This document shows positions 15,845-22,494 of a DNA stretch of 24,805 bases, piece by piece. The DNA is from Verrucomicrobiota bacterium (GTDB lineage: Bacteria > Verrucomicrobiota > Verrucomicrobiia > Limisphaerales > JADLHS01), in the NCBI GenBank assembly GCA_025360895.1, contig JANYBF010000338.1, forward strand, positions 1-24,805, given 5' to 3'. Position 1 is the stretch's first letter; each line of letters opens with the position of its first letter. The notes beneath the pieces were generated by a model. It made no database searches. It saw nothing but the letters and a program-made list of their open reading frames with translations, and was not told the origin of the DNA. The translations under genes and the position numbers were made by a program.

Positions 15845-15985
15845 ACGATCTGAAATTCAAGCCAGCCAAGTTGTGGCGCAATCACTCGAAGAACTCAAAC
15901 GCGCGTTGGTCGGTGGCTGGCCGGCGAATCCGGTGAATTATCGGAAAGAAAAAGCGCGCGCTGCAAAACAACTCAGCAAATCATC

Positions 15986-16894
15986 ATGCCCAAGCAAATC
16001 GGCTTCATCATTAACCCCGCCGCTGCCGCCGGTCGTTGTCCAGCGCGGTGGGCCGAGCTCCAAAACCAATTCCATAAAGACGGCATCCAAGGGCAGTCAC
16101 GGTTCACGGCACACCCCGGCGACGCCGTGCGTTTCGCGCAAGACATGGCGCGTGAGTGCGACGTCGTCGTCGCCGTCGGTGGCGACGGAACGCTTTTCGA
16201 GGTGGCCAGCGGGCTGCTGCTCTCCGGCGCAACCAACACAGCCCTGGGCGTAGTGCCGTTGGGCACCGGGAACGATGCCGCCCGGCAATGCGGCATCAGC
16301 GACACCGCACAAGCGCGACTAGCTCTGCGGGGCAGCCGGACAAAAATCGTGGATGCGATTCGGATCCGTTGTCAGGTGGATGGGGCGTCGGTTTTGCGTT
16401 ACGCCCTGCTGTTTGGGGCCGTGGGCATCTCCGGAGAAGCGTTGAAAAAAACCACCCCGCTGGTTAAACGCGTTTTCGGCCCGCGGCTTGCCTATCCCGT
16501 GGGTGCGCTTCGCGCGATCTGGACTTACCGCGCCCCCCAGATGCGTGTGACCTGTGACGGTCAGACGTGGGAGAACCGTTTTCTGCTGGTCTGCGCGAGC
16601 AATGGCGAGATGGCGGGCGGGGGCATGCGGCTCGCTCCCGGCGCGCGAATAGATGACGGGGTACTGGACCTAAACGTATGCGAAGCCATCGGCCGTTGGG
16701 CCACCGTCGCACTCCTTTGGCAAGCTTGCGGGGCCCGCCGTATGTCACATCCCAAGTTGCGCTATTTTACCACGCGCACGGTGGCAGTGGAAGCGGACCT
16801 GCCGCTTGAAATTGCGGCGGACGGTGAACTCATCGGCCACACGCCCGCGCTGTTGGAAGTAGTGCCACAAGCGTTGAGAGTTTTGATTCCCTGA
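15986..16894 (+). CDS. Diacylglycerol kinase-type lipid kinase (YegS/BmrU-like)
   Basis: A 302-residue soluble or membrane-associated kinase that phosphorylates a lipid such as diacylglycerol. The N-terminal nucleotide-binding domain starts IGFIINPAAAAGR, and the glycine-rich VVVAVGGDGTLFEVASGL (about 61-78) is the family's ATP-site hallmark. VVPLGTGNDAARQCGI (about 90-105) follows. The C-terminal beta-sandwich holds FLLVCASNGEMAGGGMRLAPGARIDDGVLDLNV, the usual substrate-side motif, and ends with the conserved IAADGELIGHTP. Length is typical. It lies downstream of the EEP-family gene on the same strand, so lipid or phosphate-ester metabolism is a reasonable shared theme (inference). No clear Shine-Dalgarno precedes the ATG. 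Confidence 0.93.
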   Translation: MPKQIGFIINPAAAAGRCPARWAELQNQFHKDGIQGQSRFTAHPGDAVRFAQDMARECDVVVAVGGDGTLFEVASGLLLSGATNTALGVVPLGTGNDAARQCGISDTAQARLALRGSRTKIVDAIRIRCQVDGASVLRYALLFGAVGISGEALKKTTPLVKRVFGPRLAYPVGALRAIWTYRAPQMRVTCDGQTWENRFLLVCASNGEMAGGGMRLAPGARIDDGVLDLNVCEAIGRWATVALLWQACGARRMSHPKLRYFTTRTVAVEADLPLEIAADGELIGHTPALLEVVPQALRVLIP

Positions 16895-16972
16895 ATCGCA
16901 ACACGACGAAACGCTGGCGAGCGGCGCGGCGCCACGAGTTTCCAAATCCTGTGGCCGACCGCTGCGGCAACT

Positions 16973-19003
16973 TCACTCCTTGGGGCGCAAGCGAGCCGTT
17001 TCCGGTTGGAGCTGCAGAAAACCATTCTGGCGGGAAACCCCCAGTTCTTCGTCCAGTTGTGCCTCCAACAGATCCGGCCCCGACAGGTTCAACCGCTTGC
17101 GCACCTCGCGGCGTAACCACCAAAATCCGGAGTTCCAACTATACAGATGATGACCGTGCGGCTGGCCTTTGACGGTGTTCAACGACTCGTGAAAGGCGGG
17201 CATGTAGGCGAGCTCCTTGCCGAGACGCCAAAGCAGATGCTCGTCCACCCATTTCGGATCCATGCCGTGGATCAACCCGTCCAGATAGTTCGCCCCGTCA
17301 TTGAGAAACCAGGAGCCGCCGAAAACGTAGGTGCCACTGTGGCCCTCCAGCAAGCTGCCGTCGGGGTTCGAGATGACCCGCATCCCGTACGGCGTTTGGA
17401 TTCGGACCGAGGTTTCCAGGTGCCGGCGCACCATGTCATCGGGCAGCAGCCGCCGGCCAAACACCGCGAACGTCAGCACCTCGCCGTACAGCGCGTCCTG
17501 CCCGACATGATTCTGTTGCTTCAGGCTGGTGGCGAAATAATCGCCCTCGGCATTAAACATACGCCGGTAGCCCGCGATGGCCCGCTCGATGTCGGTCTCG
17601 GTCACGGGGAAACCCAGTTCCTTGGCGGCGAGCAATGCCCCACAATGGAACCCCTGATTCGAGGAAGGCGCATCATCGTCATCATACGGAAGCTGATCGT
17701 GGTACGTTTTCATAATTGGTTTTTCCGGGATCAACCGCGGCGGAATAAACAGCCCATCGTGTTCGTGCTCGCGGATGAAGCGATAAGCCCGGCCGACCGT
17801 GCGGGCATCTAACTCGCCCCCGGCGCGTTTCACGATCGCCGACCAGATCAAATAGTACTGCGCGTTGTCCTCGTAATTGATGCGCTCAAAGAAAACGGCG
17901 GCGTGCGCTTGTGCGTCGTAACCGGAATCGTCCAGGCCACGGCTCATCCAAAAGCCATCACTGACCCACTGCTTCCAACCGTAGCCCACGCCGGAGATGA
18001 ACAGGTGATCGCTCTCGGGCCGTAGCAGATTTCGCCGCAACAGTAGATACGAAGTGTTGCGCAGGATGGCTTCGAGGCCCGACTGATTAAATCCTTTTGC
18101 GTTGGCGAGCGCCAGGTGCGCGGCCAGTTGGACGTCGTAGAGCGATTTTACGGGCGAGGCGAAGATCCACGTTTTCCAAGTCTGGGTCTGCCCGCTTTCG
18201 ATGTGTTGCCAGCCATCGAAGGCAGCCCGGTAAACGGTGGTGGCATCCACTTCTCGCGGGATGATGATCACGCGCCGAGCGCTGCCATCACCATTGGCGA
18301 GTGACAAGACCCGTTTCGCGACATCGAAGTGAAAGAAGCACCGGTTCTCCCACAGGCCGGGGGAATCGCCAACGATTCCGTAAAGCGTGTTGCTGGTCCG
18401 GCAGCCCAAGAACGGAAAGGTCTGATACGAACCACCGCCAAACTCCGGTCCGGCACAGGTTGGCGTGTAGTTTTTCGTGGCCTCCTCCTTGCCGATAAAG
18501 GAATAGAAATCACCCGCGACCACAACGGACCAACCCAAATCAAGATAGTATCGCTGGTCCGCCGTGGCGGTGACGGAGACCGCGCGCTCGATCAGGTCGG
18601 GCGCGACGGTTCGATAGGACTCCGAAAATGCGAGGCCATTGGTGATCGCACCCAGCAAGATTAGCTGTCCGTCCTGCCACTTCGATTCCGGGTAGCGGAT
18701 TGCCGCCCGGCCCGTCGGCTGAACCAGGAGCAAGCCGGCATCATTGGTGATACCGCTGAAGACTGTTCGTTCGCCGTCGAGGATGCGCGCCGCTACGCCC
18801 GCCGGCGAGCAGTGCTCGACAAAACGCAATGTTCCGGCCCGCGCGGGGACTTTCACAGTTCCGGAGGCTTGACCACCGCTGGCATTCGTTTCCGCGCCGC
18901 CGCAGCGATGAGTCGCCATTACAACAAGGACTGCCAGCAGCGGAAAAAGCGAGATCAACGGCAACTGCACCCGCGCCTTGTCAGCATTACAGTAGGGTTT
19001 CAT
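16973..19003 (-). CDS. Secreted six-hairpin glycosidase-like protein
   Basis: I take the ATG at 19003, giving 676 residues with an export signal (basic start, hydrophobic PLISLFPLLAVLVVMA). The frame is open to an ATG at 19126 that overlaps the stop of the upstream gene (TAATG), but the added 41 residues look non-coding and would bury the signal. The N-terminal part (about 45-285) is beta-rich (GTLRFVEHCSPAGVAARI, RYYLDLGWSVVVAGDFYSFIG). The C-terminal part (about 290-640) is helical with repeated aromatic motifs (YGWKQWVSDGFWMSRGLDDSGYDAQA; YDDDDAPSSNQGFHCGALLAAKELG; WNSGFWWLRREVRKRL), which suits an alpha/alpha toroid of the six-hairpin glycosidase class. I cannot name the family or catalytic acid. 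It sits in a cluster with an OPA-type transporter and a propeller-type glycosidase-like protein. Confidence 0.75.
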   Translation of the reverse strand: MKPYCNADKARVQLPLISLFPLLAVLVVMATHRCGGAETNASGGQASGTVKVPARAGTLRFVEHCSPAGVAARILDGERTVFSGITNDAGLLLVQPTGRAAIRYPESKWQDGQLILLGAITNGLAFSESYRTVAPDLIERAVSVTATADQRYYLDLGWSVVVAGDFYSFIGKEEATKNYTPTCAGPEFGGGSYQTFPFLGCRTSNTLYGIVGDSPGLWENRCFFHFDVAKRVLSLANGDGSARRVIIIPREVDATTVYRAAFDGWQHIESGQTQTWKTWIFASPVKSLYDVQLAAHLALANAKGFNQSGLEAILRNTSYLLLRRNLLRPESDHLFISGVGYGWKQWVSDGFWMSRGLDDSGYDAQAHAAVFFERINYEDNAQYYLIWSAIVKRAGGELDARTVGRAYRFIREHEHDGLFIPPRLIPEKPIMKTYHDQLPYDDDDAPSSNQGFHCGALLAAKELGFPVTETDIERAIAGYRRMFNAEGDYFATSLKQQNHVGQDALYGEVLTFAVFGRRLLPDDMVRRHLETSVRIQTPYGMRVISNPDGSLLEGHSGTYVFGGSWFLNDGANYLDGLIHGMDPKWVDEHLLWRLGKELAYMPAFHESLNTVKGQPHGHHLYSWNSGFWWLRREVRKRLNLSGPDLLEAQLDEELGVSRQNGFLQLQPETARLRPKE

Positions 19004-19125
19004 CATACAATCAGGGATCAACCAACAATCAGAACTCAGCCCCGCGGGAGCGATTCGCATGAACCGCATAGCGGAACTGCGAGTGCCGCGCGGCGATGGC
19101 TGCGGTGAATTAGACGGCGGCTTCA

Positions 19126-19449
19126 TTAGTCATCAACGTGAATCACCCCGTCCGTCCATGCAATTTGACAGCGCGGACAATCCAGAAACGCGCGATACCC
19201 ACCACGTTTGTCCGAAACCTTCTCCCATCGCGGAGTCAGCCGTCCGGCGCACTCAGGACACGGACGACGTAGCGTGATGATGCGAATAGCAATCAGGGTT
19301 AAGACAAAGAACGCAGTTACCCAAAACAGGCTGTCATGGCGCACAGAGATCCAAGCTGCAATAAACGCCATGGCAAGAGAAAGCGAGACGATGACAATTT
19401 TCACCCGCCATGAAATGCGTGGCGGGTTAATGAGTCGTTCTTGCTTCAT
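19126..19449 (-). CDS. Small membrane protein with C-terminal zinc ribbon
   Basis: A 107-residue protein with two transmembrane helices (about 16-34 IVIVSLSLAMAFIAAWISV, and 42-59 FWVTAFFVLTLIAIRIIT) followed by a cytoplasmic zinc-ribbon-like domain: CPEC at about 64-67 and CPRC near 91-94. The arrangement CPECAGRLTPRWE...FLDCPRCQIAWTDG is that of many uncharacterised small membrane proteins. Its TAA stop overlaps an in-frame ATG of the next gene. It lies 58 bp after the transporter gene on the same strand. No function can be assigned. Confidence 0.75.
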   Translation of the reverse strand: MKQERLINPPRISWRVKIVIVSLSLAMAFIAAWISVRHDSLFWVTAFFVLTLIAIRIITLRRPCPECAGRLTPRWEKVSDKRGGYRAFLDCPRCQIAWTDGVIHVDD

Positions 19450-19507
19450 CCGAGCAATCTGTCGCCTAAATATCAGTTTATCAAAGTCACTTGGTGAGCG
19501 AGGGGCT

Positions 19508-20848
19508 TCAGGATTTCACCGGAGCCGTGGGCGGCAGGCGATTCCACTGCGGCGCCAGGAGCAGGCCACCCAGCGCGAGCGCCACGCCCAACCACAGGAA
19601 GATCGGATTCCAAATATCATGCCCCGGGCCGACCAGTTTGTTCGCCCAGCCAGGCAGCGTGACGCCGATGATCTGGCCCACGGAGCCGAACCCATTGATG
19701 ATGCCGCTGGCGGTCGAAGCGCCCTTCTTGGTGCCGAAATCCAAAGCCGCCACGCCCGAGATCAAGGTGTCGGGCATGAAAATGAGAAAGCCAATCGCAA
19801 ACATTCCGGCGCCAACCGCCACCCGGGTCGGGGGCAGAAAACGAAACGTCACCATCAGCACCGCCAGAGCAAATAACGCTACCACGCAAACGGGCATTCG
19901 CTTTGAGCGGAAGAGCCGGTCGGAAATCAGGCCACCGGTGAGGCTGCCAATCGGACCGGCCAGATCAAACAAGCTGCCGAGGAAACCGGACGTCGCCGTG
20001 CCGGTGCCAAGGAGTTCATTGATGTACACCGGCGACCAGAAGAGCATCAGGTAACGCGTCGGCTTGATCAGAAAATAAACACCCGCCAGCAACCAGACCA
20101 TTTTGTTCCGCATCACCTCCACCACAATTTGCCACGAACCTTCGGACTCCAACGCCGGTAGGGCGTTCGGATCGAGCACTTCGGCGGCTTCCCCGTGGTA
20201 TTGTTCAATCGGCGGCAGCCCGACGTCTTCCGGCCGATTACGTTGAAACAGGAGAAACAGAATCCAGATGCCGAACAGCCCGCCAGCGGGCACGAAGAAG
20301 GCATAGCGCCAGCCGAATTTTTGCGCGGCCCACGCCGCCAGCGTCGTGGCCACGAAGCCACCTAGCGCGTAGTTCGTACACCAGAAGCCCATGACACTTC
20401 CGCGCTCCCGGCGCGAAAAGAATTCCCCCATGTTTTTCGTGAGCGGTGCCCACCCACTGGACTGGCACAATCCTTGAATCGCAAACAACACGCCCATCCA
20501 CAAAACGGTGGAAGAGGACCCCATGGCGAGGGCGGTCGTCACCGACGCCAACATGCCCACCAGAACAATAACGCGGGGCCCAAATTTGTCTCCCAACGGC
20601 CCCCAGAAGAATTGGCCTACGGCGTAGGCCACCGAGTTCGCCCCGTCAATCCAAGACATGTCGGCTTTGGTCATGCCCATGACCTCGGGCTTCTTCAATT
20701 CGTTCTTCGCCACGGAAAAAGCTTTGCGCGTCAGGTAAAAGCCCGCGTAAGCCAGCCAGGTGACGGAGAAAATCCGCCAACGCCAGTATTCATAACGGCG
20801 GTCGCGGGTGGGAGGCGGCTCGCCGGAGGTGGTGTTGTGGTCGTTCAT
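19508..20848 (-). CDS. MFS transporter of the organophosphate:phosphate antiporter type (GlpT/UhpT-like)
   Basis: A 446-residue, 12-helix inner-membrane carrier. The N-terminus YWRWRIFSVTWLAYAGFYLTRKAFSVAKNELKKP and the loop VAYAVGQFFWGPLGDKFGPR are characteristic of the OPA family, whose members exchange glycerol-3-phosphate, hexose phosphates or related organophosphates for phosphate. SGWAPLTKNMGEFFSRRERGSVMGFW and KGASTASGIINGFGSVGQIIG are further family motifs. I start it at the ATG at 20848 because that gives family length; the frame is open to 21085, and that extension (with VDLPRRVNLKVARRFQSHP) is hydrophilic and has no counterpart I know. Flanking secreted glycosidase-like genes suggest that it takes up a sugar derivative, which is inference. 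Confidence 0.88.
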   Translation of the reverse strand: MNDHNTTSGEPPPTRDRRYEYWRWRIFSVTWLAYAGFYLTRKAFSVAKNELKKPEVMGMTKADMSWIDGANSVAYAVGQFFWGPLGDKFGPRVIVLVGMLASVTTALAMGSSSTVLWMGVLFAIQGLCQSSGWAPLTKNMGEFFSRRERGSVMGFWCTNYALGGFVATTLAAWAAQKFGWRYAFFVPAGGLFGIWILFLLFQRNRPEDVGLPPIEQYHGEAAEVLDPNALPALESEGSWQIVVEVMRNKMVWLLAGVYFLIKPTRYLMLFWSPVYINELLGTGTATSGFLGSLFDLAGPIGSLTGGLISDRLFRSKRMPVCVVALFALAVLMVTFRFLPPTRVAVGAGMFAIGFLIFMPDTLISGVAALDFGTKKGASTASGIINGFGSVGQIIGVTLPGWANKLVGPGHDIWNPIFLWLGVALALGGLLLAPQWNRLPPTAPVKS

Positions 20849-21249
20849 GCCTTGCGGGAATTCTGCCGGGCCGGCACGGTAAACTTGCTCAACACCCGAT
20901 GAAACTGTCCGTAAAGCATCCGGGGAGTCAATCATTTTGGCGAAAACCGGGTGTGACTGAAACCGCCGCGCTACTTTCAGATTCACTCTGCGCGGGAGAT
21001 CCACGACGACGTCCTGCTCACCCATCGGTTCACGCGCCAGCAAATCATCGGGGACGCGTCGCCGCTCGCGCCCGTGGCGAACCTATAACCGGCAAGGCCA
21101 CTCGTAAAAAACCTCAACGCACAAGTTTTGACCTCATAACAATTACGCGATGCGCACCGGGGTGGAAACGGTCAGGGGACCGACCTTTGGTTTCCAAGCC
21201 GGGGGAGGCGATCACTCCAGTGCGACAGTGAAGCCGCCACCGTTCGACA
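20849..21249. other. Intergenic region upstream of the OPA-type transporter
   Basis: About 400 bp without a firm gene. The minus frame of the transporter stays open to a TAG at 21083-21085 and looks somewhat coding-like, so a longer N-terminus or a gene remnant is possible. A hairpin TGGAAAC (21163-21169) / GTTTCCA (21190-21196), with an inner GGTC/GACC, lies 54 bp after the glycosidase-like gene and may end its transcript, but no T tract follows. Confidence 0.4.
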
Positions 21250-22419
21250 TCAGCGCGCGGCGCCTGCGGCCGTTGGCTGGCCGGGGATGTAGATACTTTC
21301 GTAGCCGGGAAGTGTCGGGATCAAACGGTCGCACGCAAAGCCCCACAGGTCCCAATGGCCGTCAATGTAATTGCCGTTGCCGGGGAGCGGGCAGGCTTGC
21401 GTGTAGAGATACCATTTGCCCGCGATCTGATACAGCGCGGGCGTGGCGACGTGGTAGATCGTATCGTCGTGATACAGGCCCTCCCACTTCGTCTGAAGCA
21501 GCGCGTCCACATCGGTCTGCGCCCAGCCGGTCGCCGGGTCTTTGCTCACCGCAATGACAGGCCGCCAGCGTTTGCCAGCCGCGGTGCCAACCTCGATGGC
21601 GAGCACATACGTGTCGCCAATTTTAGAAACTTGGTGCCACTCGTAATAGGCGCCGGGGGTGGACTGAAAAATCTGCCCCATGCCCCGCGGATCCTTTTGG
21701 TTATAGTGATGCGTCCAGCTTTTCCCGTCGCGCGAGGTCGCCAATCGCAGGCCGGGAAGGATGCCGTCCTTGCCGCGGTAGGAGTAATACATGAACCAGT
21801 CCCATCGCAGATCCCTCGCATTCCACTCGCGCAATACCGCCGCCTGGGAGGCCATATCCTCGAGATACGGTGCGGACGGCTCGGGCGTGAGCACCGGTTG
21901 CGTGCCGACGCGTTTGATACCCATGGGGGTGATGCCGGAATATCCGTCGGCCCCGGCCGGGCAGATGGCCAGCCCGATGCGGTCCTGAATCGAAGCGGTG
22001 GTGCCGGAATAGTAAACGTAGTAGGCATCCTCCTCCGGGAGGTAGAGCACGGCGTCGAGCCGGATACTCCCGGAATCCCAGCCCTGCTGCCCGGGGCTGA
22101 ACACCGGATTGTTTTCATCCTGATGCCATGTGAACGGGTCGGACTTCAGCGCCCACGCTTTGCCGATAAAGCACCGGTTCCGATTCGTCGCAGGTACACC
22201 CGAGTAAAACATCACGAGGCGGCCCGGGTCCTTCGGGTTGGGCAAGATGCACGGCTCCTGCACCTGCTGCGACTCCCAGGCTGCGTTCGTGCGGGTGATG
22301 ATGACTTCCCCGCGGATCGGCCGCCGTGAGTCGGCTTCATTGGCGCCAATGACCTGGGCGTCTGGGACGATCAACAGGAGGGCGGCGCCGAGGACGAGAC
22401 GGAAGTTTGTACCGATCAT
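21250..22419 (-). CDS. Secreted five-bladed beta-propeller glycosidase-like protein
   Basis: A 389-residue exported protein: the signal peptide MIGTNFRLVLGAALLLIVPDAQVIGA leads into a domain with the repeated blade pattern of GH43/GH32/GH130-type five-bladed propellers (LVMFYSGV, YYVYYSGTT, RWDWFMYYSYRGKDG, YVLAIEVGTAAGKRWRPVIAVSKDP, KWYLYTQACPLPGNGNY). The motif EPCILPNPKDPGRLVMFYSG is typical of blade 1, and candidate acidic residues are D/E in QEPCI, SIRLDAVLY and LEDMASQ. I cannot name the GH family or confirm catalytic residues. The start at 22419 is preferred to a TTG at 22449 because it gives a proper signal peptide. It is upstream of the OPA-type transporter on the same strand and 75 bp downstream of the repeat protein. 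Confidence 0.8.
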   Translation of the reverse strand: MIGTNFRLVLGAALLLIVPDAQVIGANEADSRRPIRGEVIITRTNAAWESQQVQEPCILPNPKDPGRLVMFYSGVPATNRNRCFIGKAWALKSDPFTWHQDENNPVFSPGQQGWDSGSIRLDAVLYLPEEDAYYVYYSGTTASIQDRIGLAICPAGADGYSGITPMGIKRVGTQPVLTPEPSAPYLEDMASQAAVLREWNARDLRWDWFMYYSYRGKDGILPGLRLATSRDGKSWTHHYNQKDPRGMGQIFQSTPGAYYEWHQVSKIGDTYVLAIEVGTAAGKRWRPVIAVSKDPATGWAQTDVDALLQTKWEGLYHDDTIYHVATPALYQIAGKWYLYTQACPLPGNGNYIDGHWDLWGFACDRLIPTLPGYESIYIPGQPTAAGAAR

Positions 22420-22494
22420 GGCTAAAAATTGAAAAGGGGGTTGGAGCAAAGCTTATGTTAAAATTTCTCGTCGGACAGGCTTAACGTGGTGCGC

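Noticed and set aside
20899..21231. 110-codon plus-strand ORF upstream of the OPA-type transporter
   Set aside because: Arg/Pro/Ser-rich and without motif; the opposite frame has better coding character.
21202..21240. Short minus-strand peptide MSNGGGFTVALE after the propeller gene
   Set aside because: Twelve codons only, no ribosome binding site; could be a chance frame.
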